64,000 bases of DNA from an uncultured bacterium (GTDB taxonomy: Bacteria; Verrucomicrobiota; Lentisphaeria; Oligosphaerales; Oligosphaeraceae). Each line of letters starts with the position of its first letter. The stretch's first letter is position 1. The DNA is taken from the NCBI GenBank assembly GCA_902776645.1, contig CACYQT010000003.1:1-64000 (forward strand). The letters run 5' to 3'. The notes beneath the pieces are model-generated. The model had not been told where the DNA came from and did no database searches. It worked only from the letters and a program-made list of their open reading frames with translations. Shown piece by piece: positions 16,027 to 23,983 of this stretch. The position numbers and the translations under genes were made by a program.

Positions 16027-17370
16027 TTAATTCGGTTCAACAACAGCGTCCTTGAGCACGCCGAACGTCTTGTCGTTCTCTGTCACGATTTGGAATTTGC
16101 CTGTCACGGTGATGGCCTCGCCGCTCTTCGGATAGGCGGCGTTCGCATCCGCCAGCTTGAAGGGGATCATCTTCGCGCAACATCCCGTGCCGTCCAAGAC
16201 GTTGCAATTGTAAGTTCTCTGCTGGGTGACACGATTTTTCATGATCGTGCAGACGCCCGGCAGACGGATCGTCTGGCCGTTGTAGTCCTCCGGTTTCTGC
16301 ATCATGTAGAACACTTGCACATAGACCATGTTGGTGTTGACTTTTGTCAAATCCACATCGATTTTCTCGTCCTTTTGAGGTTCCGTGGTTGTCGTCGCAT
16401 CAACGTTTTCCTTTCCTGCAACAACCGGTCCATCTTCCTTTTTATCAGACTGTTGCGATGTATGTTTCTGCCCGCAGGAGACGGCGAACAGCATGATCAG
16501 ACACAATGCGGTGGAAGCCATCTTCCTGAGCCGCAGCCGCGGAAGCAACACGCCGATTGCCGCGCATAGGAGGAAAACAACCATGTCCGCCGCCACAATC
16601 GTCGAACCGACGGGTGTGCCTCCCAGAATGGCCGTCAGCATGCCGATCAACGCGCACGCCACGGAGAGAACGGCCGCGCAAATGGTTACACTCAAAAAGC
16701 TTCGGCAGACGCGCATGGCCGCCAACGCGGGAAAAACGATGAGCGCCGAAATCAGCAGGGAGCCGACGAGATTCATCGCCAGCACGATGATGACCGCCAC
16801 GACGACCGCCAGAAACAGATTGCAAAGCCCTGTGCGGACACCGCCTGCACGGGTGGACGTTTCGTCGAACGTGATGGCGAAGATGCGTTCATAGAACAGG
16901 ATGAAGAAAATGACCACCCCCATGGAGAGCGTCGCGCAAAGCCATACATCCAGACTGGAAAGCGTCAGAATGGATGTAGAGCCAAACAGCGTCGTGCAAA
17001 CATCGCCCGACAGATTGGAGGATTTGCCGAAAAGATTGAGCAGCAGATAACCGATCGCCAGCGAACCGACGGACAGCATGGCGATGGACGCGTCGCCGCG
17101 GATTCGCGAATTCTGACTCGCGCAAAGCAATGCCACGGCGCACAATACGGTGGCGGGCAGGACGAAGACCATCGGTGCCGTCAACCGCAAGACGGACGCG
17201 ACGGCCAGCGCCCCGAAGGCGACGTGCGACAGTCCGTCGCCGATCAACGAAAAGCGTTTGAGCACAAGCGTCACGCCGAGAAGCGACGAGCAGAGCGCGA
17301 TCATGACGCCCGCCACCAATGCGTAGCGCACGAACGGATATGCAAGATAAGTCCGAAGGGATTCCAGCAT
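16027..17370 (-). CDS. znuB: Zinc ABC permease ZnuB fused to a lipoprotein
   Basis: Starting at the ATG at 17370 (AGGAGG seven bases before it), a 447-residue protein. Residues 1-283 are an ABC-3 metal permease with about eight helices (LKRFSLIGDGLSHVAFGALA, NLVGSLLISALIVFPALAA). It then runs, without a stop, into MASTALCLIMLFAVSCGQ, a perfect-looking lipoprotein signal with lipobox AVSC, a Lys/Thr-rich linker, and a beta-rich domain (NMVYVQVFYMMQKPEDYNG, CNVLDGTGCCAK) like lipoproteins I recall from Firmicutes. The internal ATG at 16521 could also start separate translation (AGGA nearby). Third gene of the zinc operon; one base separates it from znuC. Confidence 0.92.
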   Translation of the reverse strand: MLESLRTYLAYPFVRYALVAGVMIALCSSLLGVTLVLKRFSLIGDGLSHVAFGALAVASVLRLTAPMVFVLPATVLCAVALLCASQNSRIRGDASIAMLSVGSLAIGYLLLNLFGKSSNLSGDVCTTLFGSTSILTLSSLDVWLCATLSMGVVIFFILFYERIFAITFDETSTRAGGVRTGLCNLFLAVVVAVIIVLAMNLVGSLLISALIVFPALAAMRVCRSFLSVTICAAVLSVACALIGMLTAILGGTPVGSTIVAADMVVFLLCAAIGVLLPRLRLRKMASTALCLIMLFAVSCGQKHTSQQSDKKEDGPVVAGKENVDATTTTEPQKDEKIDVDLTKVNTNMVYVQVFYMMQKPEDYNGQTIRLPGVCTIMKNRVTQQRTYNCNVLDGTGCCAKMIPFKLADANAAYPKSGEAITVTGKFQIVTENDKTFGVLKDAVVEPN

Positions 17371-17371
17371 T

Positions 17372-18076
17372 TCAAACCTCCTTTGTTTCTGAAAAACGAC
17401 TGTCCGACGACATGGCCTGATAGTCTTCACGAGTGCCCCAGAACGGTTTAGGCCCCATCAGCAGAATATGCGTGGCATGCTCCACCGCCTCATGGAGGTC
17501 ATGCGAAACCATGATGATTCCCATGCCGTCCTCCTGGCAAAGCGACTGCACCAATCGATACATTTCCGCCTGCATGGCGGGATCCAGCCCCGCCGTCGGC
17601 TCGTCAAGCAGCAGAAGCCGCTTGGCGGCGCAAAGGGCACGCGCCAGCAGAACCCGCTGGCGCTGCCCGCCCGACAATTCACGGAAGCTTTGTTTCTCCA
17701 TGCCGTCCAGCCCAAGCCGCGACATGTGGCGGCGCGCCATGTCCTTTTCCTTTCGCCCGTAGAAAAAACGCCATCCAAGATGCCCGATGAAACCGGAAAG
17801 GACGACCTCCTGGACGGTCGCGGGAAAATCGCGCTGCACGGCGGTCTGCTGCGGCAGATAGCCGATGTCCTTTGGACTCAACTCATTACTGAAATGAATC
17901 GTCCCGCCGAGCGGCGGCTGCAAATTCAGCAGAGTCCGTACCAACGTGGATTTTCCCGAACCGTTCTCCCCCAGAATGCAGAGGCATTGCCTCTCTTCCA
18001 GAGAAAATGAAAGGTCGTCCGTCAACAACCGCCCCGGATAGCCCAAGGCCAGATGGCTGCATACAAGTAAAACCAT
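17372..18076 (-). CDS. znuC: Zinc ABC transporter ATP-binding protein
   Basis: A 234-residue ABC ATPase that drives zinc uptake through ZnuB. Motifs in order: Walker A GENGSGKST, Q-loop YLPQQTAVQRDFP (typical of ZnuC/MntB-type ATPases), signature LSGGQRQR, Walker B LLLLDEPTAGLDP and the switch histidine MVSHD. A GGAGG stands before the ATG. It lies between znuA (18 bases upstream) and znuB (one base downstream), so the three are one operon and the substrate is taken from the His-rich binding protein. Manganese is the alternative metal. Confidence 0.95.
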   Translation of the reverse strand: MVLLVCSHLALGYPGRLLTDDLSFSLEERQCLCILGENGSGKSTLVRTLLNLQPPLGGTIHFSNELSPKDIGYLPQQTAVQRDFPATVQEVVLSGFIGHLGWRFFYGRKEKDMARRHMSRLGLDGMEKQSFRELSGGQRQRVLLARALCAAKRLLLLDEPTAGLDPAMQAEMYRLVQSLCQEDGMGIIMVSHDLHEAVEHATHILLMGPKPFWGTREDYQAMSSDSRFSETKEV

Positions 18077-18094
18077 GGCGCGCCTCCAAATCGT

Positions 18095-19159
18095 TCAGTC
18101 GGAAATACCTAGAGCCGTCCGAATGGCCGCGAGATTCTTCTCCATGGCCCCCAGATAAGTCTTGCCTTTGGCGGCGTCACGCGATGTGGACGACTGCAAT
18201 GAATCGACGGCGATAATCTTCACGCCTTTCGATTTGGCGGTCTTCACGACCGTTTCCGCGATCTTGTGATGGCGGTTTTCCAAAACCACGACGGCCGGAA
18301 GTTTCAGTTCATCGACCTTGCCCGCCAAAAAGGCGATGGTCTTGAAACTCGCCTCCGTTTCCGCCGAACAGCCGGAAAACGCCGCAAAACACGTCAGCCC
18401 ATAATCCTCCGCCAGATAACGGAACGGAAAGCGGTCGCCGAACAGCAGAGTCTTTCGTGGAGCGGACTTGACCATCGCCGCATAGCGGCCGTCCAATGCG
18501 GCCAGTTTGGCGACATACGCCTTGCAGTTGGCCTGATACTCCGCCGCATGCTCAGGATCAAGCTGCCCAAGCCTGACCGCAATCGTCTGGCAGAGACGAG
18601 CGGCGCAACGAAGGGACAGCCAGACATGTTCGTCCAGTTCATGTTCGTCGTCATCGTCATGATGATGGTCATGATCGTGTTTTTTGTCATGGTCATGATC
18701 GTGCTTCTTGTCATGGTCATGATCATGCTCGTGTTTCGCATCATGATGATGGTCATGGTCATGTTCCTCCATGCCCTCCAGATGCTCCTCCTCGCGGGCG
18801 AAGTCGCCGAGTTCTTTCAGCAGATTCACGGCGATGCGGCGCGGATTGCGCTGTGAACGCAAGGCCGTTTCGGCCCATTCGTCCGATTCGCCGCCGACAA
18901 ATACGAACAAATCGCATTGGGCGATGCGGGCGATGTCGCGGACGGACGGCTGGAAGTTGTGAAGATCGACGCCGTTGTCCTGCAACTGGATCAGCTCCAC
19001 GTCATTGAGCTGCTTGCCAAGTATCTGGCGCGTCCAGTCATACAACGGAAACGTGGTGGTGATGACGCGAAGGCGCGGCGCCTGCGCGGCAAAGACGGAT
19101 TCGGCGGCCAGACACAATACGGCCATGACTGCCGCAAACGCAAACATGCGGACTTTCAT
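18095..19159 (-). CDS. znuA: Periplasmic zinc-binding protein with His-rich loop
   Basis: A 354-residue cluster A-I metal-binding protein, started at the ATG at 19159 with GGAG before it. A signal peptide ends near SVFA. The fold follows ZnuA: ITTTFPLYDWTRQI, the first ligand region DNGVDLHNFQPS, LDEHVWLS, and a C-terminal lobe (LLFGDRFPFRYLAEDYGL, VVVLENRHHK). Between the first and second ligands lies a loop of about 45 residues made almost only of His, Asp, Glu and Lys (HDHDHD-type repeats), longer than in E. coli ZnuA. Such loops sense or buffer zinc. The DNA for it is a tandem repeat, which may change length by slippage. Function is well supported. Confidence 0.95.
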   Translation of the reverse strand: MKVRMFAFAAVMAVLCLAAESVFAAQAPRLRVITTTFPLYDWTRQILGKQLNDVELIQLQDNGVDLHNFQPSVRDIARIAQCDLFVFVGGESDEWAETALRSQRNPRRIAVNLLKELGDFAREEEHLEGMEEHDHDHHHDAKHEHDHDHDKKHDHDHDKKHDHDHHHDDDDEHELDEHVWLSLRCAARLCQTIAVRLGQLDPEHAAEYQANCKAYVAKLAALDGRYAAMVKSAPRKTLLFGDRFPFRYLAEDYGLTCFAAFSGCSAETEASFKTIAFLAGKVDELKLPAVVVLENRHHKIAETVVKTAKSKGVKIIAVDSLQSSTSRDAAKGKTYLGAMEKNLAAIRTALGISD

Positions 19160-19249
19160 TTGATTTCTCCTGGTTAAGATCATAATTTCAAGGCGGTCAA
19201 GCCGCCTGCACAGGGCACAATACGCCCTTGTCATCAACCAGAAGACAGT

Positions 19250-19579
19250 TTATTTGTTCTGCCGCACCTTCAAAAAGACAAGCGTCGCGGGAACGGCGGC
19301 CGGAACGGCCGCGTAGAAACGATGTTGTTGCAATGACGGGACTTGCGAAGGGAGAGAAGCCGTCATATTGCCTTCGCCCAACCCCAGGCAGGTCATGTTC
19401 TTCTTCGCCTGATGAATCGCCAGACAGACAGGGCAATCCGCTCCCGAACAGTCATGGTCATGCTCCAGCAGGATGAACACACTTGAGAAAGTCATGACAG
19501 CCAGCAACAGCACGCACAAGAGCGCGGTCGCATGTTTTTGGCGTTGGTTGTCGTTGAACAGTCTCATGATGGATGGCAT
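19250..19579 (-). CDS. Small membrane protein with Cys/His motif, zinc operon
   Basis: A 109-residue protein with one N-terminal membrane segment (ATALLCVLLLAVMTFSSVFIL), followed at once by EHDHDCSGADCPVC, a compact set of three His/Asp and three Cys that looks like a metal site. The tail is uncharged and ends with a second hydrophobic stretch. An ATG 12 bases further in is an equal start candidate; neither has a clear ribosome site. It is the first gene of the zinc operon (91 bases before znuA). I recall short proteins with a similar motif beside zinc transporters in Firmicutes, so a role in zinc handling or sensing is inferred. Confidence 0.7.
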   Translation of the reverse strand: MPSIMRLFNDNQRQKHATALLCVLLLAVMTFSSVFILLEHDHDCSGADCPVCLAIHQAKKNMTCLGLGEGNMTASLPSQVPSLQQHRFYAAVPAAVPATLVFLKVRQNK

Positions 19580-19756
19580 TTAGGATGACTGATATTGGCT
19601 CATTACGCTTTTTAATTTAATATTTCCATGGCGGATATGCAAATCTGACGTTTGAAAAAGCTATGCAACACTCTCAAGGTCGAACACTCAAGACTTCCGG
19701 CATAAGGAGCATTTGCTTGCATCCGTTTAACGCGTTATGCTTTAAACTTTTAGCTA

Positions 19757-20377
19757 TCACTCATCGTCCTTCAGATTGTCGCACTTCTCCCATGTCTCGC
19801 CGTCGCTCCAGCGTTGCCATTCCACATGGCCGTCGCAGAACGCGATGACGGAGCCTTTGCCGTGGCGTTTGGCGAGCACATTGTTGTCGACCAGAAAATA
19901 GCCGTCGTCCGTCGTGCCGCGCGTGCCTTCCTCCAAAATCAGCGGGCAGGATGCCGCATCCTTCGGGGCGTCAACAGGCTGCGCGTTCAGTTTGGAATTG
20001 ATGCTGTACGAATTGTTGTTGCGCGTCTTCTCGGACGGGCAGCGATAGACTTTCACGGTTCCGACGTAGGAGAAAAGCGTGCCGCTTTCGATGTCGAAAA
20101 GCCCCTCCGTCGGACAGGGGAAATTCTCATAGCGGATCCAGCCGCCATACACGCCGCAGCCGACCGCGCCTTGTGTCGTGAACGGGAAATGGCTGCGGTT
20201 GTCATTGGAATACATGGTGATGGCCAGCGAGAGATTCTTCTCGTTGTTGAGGCAGTCCGCCTGCTTCGCCTTCTCCCGTGCCTTGCCCAAGGCGGGCATG
20301 AGCATCGCCGCCAGAACGGCGATGATGCCGATGACGACCAACAGTTCAACCAGTGTAAAAAATTTTCCTTTCTTCAT
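19757..20377 (-). CDS. Type II pseudopilin-like protein (PVC prepilin family)
   Basis: A 206-residue protein with a type IV prepilin leader: a short basic start, then FTLVELLVVIGIIAVLAAML with the cleavage and methylation site before the phenylalanine and Glu at +5. The rest is the Planctomycetes/Lentisphaerae/Verrucomicrobia expansion: cysteine-containing N-terminal half (ADCLNNEKNLSLAITMYSNDN) and a C-terminal part related to the H-X9-DG segment (FCDGHVEWQRW). These proteins occur in tens to hundreds of copies per genome and are presumed to be surface pseudopilins; no secretion ATPase is near. It is one of the best taxonomic pointers in the window. Confidence 0.93.
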   Translation of the reverse strand: MKKGKFFTLVELLVVIGIIAVLAAMLMPALGKAREKAKQADCLNNEKNLSLAITMYSNDNRSHFPFTTQGAVGCGVYGGWIRYENFPCPTEGLFDIESGTLFSYVGTVKVYRCPSEKTRNNNSYSINSKLNAQPVDAPKDAASCPLILEEGTRGTTDDGYFLVDNNVLAKRHGKGSVIAFCDGHVEWQRWSDGETWEKCDNLKDDE

Positions 20378-20440
20378 GGCGCTTTCTTTACCCGCAATTC
20401 AGGACAACGACGATCTGGCGACTCCCCCCCTCTCCGCCAT

Positions 20441-20475
20441 TGTAAATTATAAATTATGCATTATACATTATAAAA
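20441..20475. repeat. Degenerate AATTATG-type heptamer array
   Basis: Four imperfect units (AAATTAT, AAATTATG, CATTATA) between the pseudopilin gene and the terminator of the discoidin-like gene. Confidence 0.6.
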
Positions 20476-20503
20476 ACGCCGCAGACCGTCACGGCCTGCG
20501 GCG
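20472..20503 (-). terminator. Rho-independent terminator of the discoidin-like gene
   Basis: Strong stem CGCCGCAG-CCG / CGG-CTGCGGCG with a three-base loop; on the minus strand it is followed by TTTTTATAATG. It lies about 30 bases beyond the stop at 20532. Confidence 0.85.
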
Positions 20504-20531
20504 CCACAAACCAACGGCTTCCAGCCGGCCG

Positions 20532-21173
20532 TCATTTATTCACGAACAGTTCGATTTCCGAAAGCTGGAAATGCTCGCCGCCATGGTTGGCCTTGACGAC
20601 CAGGCGGTAGTACTGGTAGGACACGGCGGCCTTCAGCTTGAACAGCTTCAGCTCGAAGCGGCTGATGAACTCAACACCCTTCTGCGCATCGATATCCGTC
20701 CACGCCTTGCCGTCGTTGGAGCCCTGCAGGACCCATTCCTTCGGGTCGCGTTCAGTTGCGTCGTTCGCCGTGCGGAACGCATAGGCGACGATGGACGGCT
20801 TCACGCCGTCCGGGAACTGGTACTGGATCCACGGTGTCGCGTTCGGCGTGCAGTATTTCGTGTTCTTGTCGTTGTCGAACAAGCATGTCACGCCTTCTTT
20901 TTCAACAGCGCCGGCGGTGGACGCCGTGATGACGCCTTTCACGCCGTCCGTCGCATCCTTGTACATGGATGTATCGACAGGCTTCGGCATCGGCCACGTC
21001 CCGTCGGCCTTCGGATCGGTCTTCCATGTCTTCTCAATCAATCCGGCGGAAACAAATTCCGTGCCGACGGCGATCTTGTACGACGACTTGTCGCCGACCG
21101 GCAGCGTGTGTTCCGTGCAGCAGCATCCCGTCAGAAACGCCACACCCAACAGCAATGTCATATATTTCATCAT
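20532..21173 (-). CDS. Lipoprotein with F5/8 type C (discoidin) domain
   Basis: A 213-residue lipoprotein: signal peptide with lipobox LTGC (lipidated C17), then a linker and a discoidin-like beta-sandwich from about residue 75 to the end (LFDNDKNTKYCTP, PWIQYQFPDG, PKEWVLQGSNDGKAWTDID, YQYYRLVVKAN, QLSEIELF). The domain usually binds sugars or cell-surface polymers. GAGGTG precedes the paired ATG start. It follows the Tat oxidoreductase gene by about 30 bases and ends in a terminator, so the two may be one transcript and serve the same glycan. Confidence 0.9.
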   Translation of the reverse strand: MMKYMTLLLGVAFLTGCCCTEHTLPVGDKSSYKIAVGTEFVSAGLIEKTWKTDPKADGTWPMPKPVDTSMYKDATDGVKGVITASTAGAVEKEGVTCLFDNDKNTKYCTPNATPWIQYQFPDGVKPSIVAYAFRTANDATERDPKEWVLQGSNDGKAWTDIDAQKGVEFISRFELKLFKLKAAVSYQYYRLVVKANHGGEHFQLSEIELFVNK

Positions 21174-21206
21174 GGCTTGTCACCTCTTCTTGTTTTTTCC
21201 AATGAC

Positions 21207-22547
21207 TTAATAGACTCTGTATGCGCAGCGGACGAACTTCGTCGCCTCCGGATCGCCGATGCAGGTCAACGTCTTGGCATCCCAGTAGATACGACGATGG
21301 CAGCGGATGGCCAGATTGCCCAGCAACGCCGTCTCCGTCAGCTTGGTGGCGTAATCGACGAGATTCGAGCCGCAGGGCGCGCCGCCTTCCTTGCAGGACT
21401 CCACCCATTCCTTGTGTGGGTTCTGATCGGGGGCCGACGGCGGCATGTAGCGCGGACGGCCGACCTTCTTCATGCGCTTCTCCGGGAAGATGCGCGGCGA
21501 TTCGCCGTAGCAGCCGGCCATCAAATTGCCGTTGGAACCGTAGAAGACCTGTCCGTTGCCGTGCGGCAGATTGCGGCCGGGCTCCAGATCCGCGGGGCGC
21601 GGGACGGGGCGTTTGCCGTCGTACCAGACCATCTTCACCGGCGGACGCCAGCTGTTCGCGGGGAAGAAATACGTCACGATGGACCATGTCGGCGTCGTGT
21701 CCGCGTCCGGAGCGTCGGATTCGGCTTCGACCCACAGCGGGTCGCGCAGATCAAGCGCCCAGAACGCGCCGTCCATGATATGGCAGCCCATGTCGCCGAT
21801 GGCGCCGCAGCCGAAGTCCCAGTAGCCGCGCCACTTGAAGTGCATGCCGCCTTTCGGGTACGGACGCCACGGCGCCGTGCCGAGCCACAGGTTCCAGTCC
21901 AGTGTCGGCGGAACGGGGGCTTCCGCCGGCCACGGCGTCTTCTGCGCCCAGATCGGGCGGTCCGAATAGACATGGACTTCGCGGACGTTGCCGATGCAGC
22001 CGTTGCGGATCCATGCGTAGATACGGCGCGTCGCGTCCGTCGCATGGCCCTGGTTGCCCATGATCGTGGACACGCCGTACTTCTTGGCGGCCATCTGCAT
22101 CAGACGGGCCTCTTCAATCGTGTGCGCGCAGGGCTTCTGCACGTAGATGTGCTTGCCCATCTGCATCGCCAGCATGGCGATCGGGAAGTGCATATGGTCA
22201 GGCGTCGAAATCGTCACGCCGTCGAACTCGTCGCCCAGATCTTCGAACATCTTGCGGTAGTCCTTGTAGATCTTCGCGCCCGGATAGCGGTTGATGGCGT
22301 TGCCAAGACGGCCGCGGTCCACATCGCACAGACCGACGACTTTCGCGCCGGCATGGACCGCGCCATGGATGTCCGATTCACCTTTGCCCGCGCAACCGAC
22401 GCAGACAATCTTCATATCCTGACCTTTCGGGACACGCTTCGGCGTACCGCCAAACCAACGCGCTGCATAGGCTTCAGGCGTAAGCCCCGCGACTGCCGCC
22501 GTCGCAACCGCGCCTTTGATGAAACTACGACGTGAGACGTCCATCAT
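21207..22547 (-). CDS. Tat-exported Gfo/Idh/MocA oxidoreductase
   Basis: A 446-residue NAD(P)-dependent oxidoreductase, started at 22547 where AAGGAAAG precedes ATGATG. The N-terminus is a twin-arginine signal (SRRSFIKGAVATAAVAGL). The Rossmann part has IVCVGCAGKGESD and later VDGVTISTPDHMH and YVQKPCAHTIEEA, the usual EKP-like catalytic segment (here QKP). The C-terminal half is the long form seen in PVC bacteria (GCGAIGDMGCHIMDGAFWAL). These enzymes oxidise or epimerise sugar derivatives outside the cytoplasm with a tightly bound cofactor. A second paralogue is at 30465. Confidence 0.95.
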   Translation of the reverse strand: MMDVSRRSFIKGAVATAAVAGLTPEAYAARWFGGTPKRVPKGQDMKIVCVGCAGKGESDIHGAVHAGAKVVGLCDVDRGRLGNAINRYPGAKIYKDYRKMFEDLGDEFDGVTISTPDHMHFPIAMLAMQMGKHIYVQKPCAHTIEEARLMQMAAKKYGVSTIMGNQGHATDATRRIYAWIRNGCIGNVREVHVYSDRPIWAQKTPWPAEAPVPPTLDWNLWLGTAPWRPYPKGGMHFKWRGYWDFGCGAIGDMGCHIMDGAFWALDLRDPLWVEAESDAPDADTTPTWSIVTYFFPANSWRPPVKMVWYDGKRPVPRPADLEPGRNLPHGNGQVFYGSNGNLMAGCYGESPRIFPEKRMKKVGRPRYMPPSAPDQNPHKEWVESCKEGGAPCGSNLVDYATKLTETALLGNLAIRCHRRIYWDAKTLTCIGDPEATKFVRCAYRVY

Positions 22548-22649
22548 GTTCTTTCCTTTGCTTGTCGTTTGAAAACGAACGTTGAGACTCAAAAACAAAT
22601 GACAAAACTACAAATACTCTAACTTATACGTTTTTTCCGTCTCGTCAAG

Positions 22650-23819
22650 TCATTTCTTCTCTTCTGCGGGCTTCTCCTGCGGCTTATCCTTGAAAAAATC
22701 GCCGATGACGTGATCGACGTTGCCCAAAGAATACGTCCCGACTTCGTAAATCCATTTGCCGTACTGCTCGTTCATGGACGCCGCCTTGGCCTGGTTCTCT
22801 TTCACTTTCGCGGCGAACTCCGCGTCCAGTTTCGCCTTGTCCTCCGGCTTCTCACCATCCACCGGCTTGCGGACGGTCTCACCGTCCCATTCGGCCTTCT
22901 CCAACTTCAGATACCGTTTGTCGCCGACAGCCGCACCGAACGCCATTGTATAGGTGAAACCGTCGAAGTCCTTCACGACCATTGATTTGGCCTTGTCCAT
23001 GCCGATGGCTTCAGGCTTCGCCGCCGGATCCGCCACATCGTTGAAACGCATCCAGCTGAACGCGCTCTTCACGGAACTTATCTTGCTCGTGTCCAACTCC
23101 TTGCCTTCCGGAGTCGGAGCGTCCAACTTCAAATCGTCGCTCTTCGAGCCACGGGCCATCTTCCACAGCGACTTGCCGCCTTCCAGAAGTTCCGCGGACT
23201 TCATGTCGCCAATCTTGAAAAAGTCCTTGTCAAGCCATGACGCGACGGCGGAATCGACGGAATACAGCGTGTCGGGAACCAACACGGCGCGACCGTCCGC
23301 CAGCAGGATGAAACGGCCGTCCGGCATGTTGCCGCCGCCCATCATCATCATGCCCTGCGGCATGTTGCCGCCGTCCGACTCCTTGTCGTGCGTGATACCG
23401 CAAACCAGTGTGCGCAAGTCCTTTCCGTCGCCGTCCATCAGTTTCACCGTGACGGCGCCCGCGTCATCCGTCAATTTCATCTCGGACTTCAATTCGTCGG
23501 AAAGCTCCATTTCGCGGAGGATCCGGCAGTCGCACAACGCCGTGATGAATTTGTCCAGATTGTCCATGTTCACAGGATAGCCGTAGCGCTCCACGACCTT
23601 CCAGCCGCCGTCGTTCACCAACGTGACCGTCTTGTCCTTCGATGTGAAAGTCACTTTCTTGACGCGCGACAAATCGATCTCGCCCTCCGGCAGCAGATAC
23701 TCCGACGGCCCGTCGTCTTTTCCGAAATATTTCTTCAGTTCATCGCGATGCAGGTAGCAGGCGACCGCGCCGAGCACGATCAATATCAACAGCGTCTTCA
23801 ACAGCTGATTCTTTTTCAT
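22650..23819 (-). CDS. DUF4340-domain membrane-anchored protein
   Basis: A 389-residue protein with one N-terminal membrane helix (LLKTLLILIVLGAVACYL) and the DUF4340 repeat pattern (DLSRVKKVTFTSKDKTVTLVNDGGWKVVE; PVNMDNLDKFITAL; GDMKSAELL). A Met/Gly-rich insert (NMPQGMMMMGGGNMPDG) lies near residue 160. DUF4340 proteins regularly close operons that encode GldA/F/G-like ABC systems, as here; their role is unknown. It is the fourth gene of that operon, 164 bases after the GldG-like gene, with a pyrimidine-rich repeat between. Confidence 0.9.
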   Translation of the reverse strand: MKKNQLLKTLLILIVLGAVACYLHRDELKKYFGKDDGPSEYLLPEGEIDLSRVKKVTFTSKDKTVTLVNDGGWKVVERYGYPVNMDNLDKFITALCDCRILREMELSDELKSEMKLTDDAGAVTVKLMDGDGKDLRTLVCGITHDKESDGGNMPQGMMMMGGGNMPDGRFILLADGRAVLVPDTLYSVDSAVASWLDKDFFKIGDMKSAELLEGGKSLWKMARGSKSDDLKLDAPTPEGKELDTSKISSVKSAFSWMRFNDVADPAAKPEAIGMDKAKSMVVKDFDGFTYTMAFGAAVGDKRYLKLEKAEWDGETVRKPVDGEKPEDKAKLDAEFAAKVKENQAKAASMNEQYGKWIYEVGTYSLGNVDHVIGDFFKDKPQEKPAEEKK

Positions 23820-23877
23820 TTTTTCTTTTTCTCCATGTTTTCTCTAATTTCTTCCCCCACCATTTTCTCTTTCCTTT

Positions 23878-23958
23878 CTATCCCTTTTCGCTTCTATCCC
23901 TTTTCGCTTCTATCCCTTTTCCCTTCCTTTTATCCCTTTTATCCCTTGAATCCCTTCA
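23878..23958. repeat. Pyrimidine-rich tandem repeat
   Basis: Repeated words CTATCCCTTTT and TCGCTT (units of about 9-17 bases) on the plus strand, giving a purine-rich run on the transcribed minus strand, between the gldG-like and DUF4340 genes. Confidence 0.75.
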
Positions 23959-23983
23959 TTCAACGTCTCTTTTTTTTATCTTT

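Noticed and set aside
20178-22535. A long open frame on the plus strand (785 codons), and similar ones at 3323-5077 and 42702-44414
   Set aside because: They run antisense to well-supported genes with clear families, have no ribosome site, and translate to Arg/His/Ala-rich sequence typical of the shadow of a GC-rich gene.
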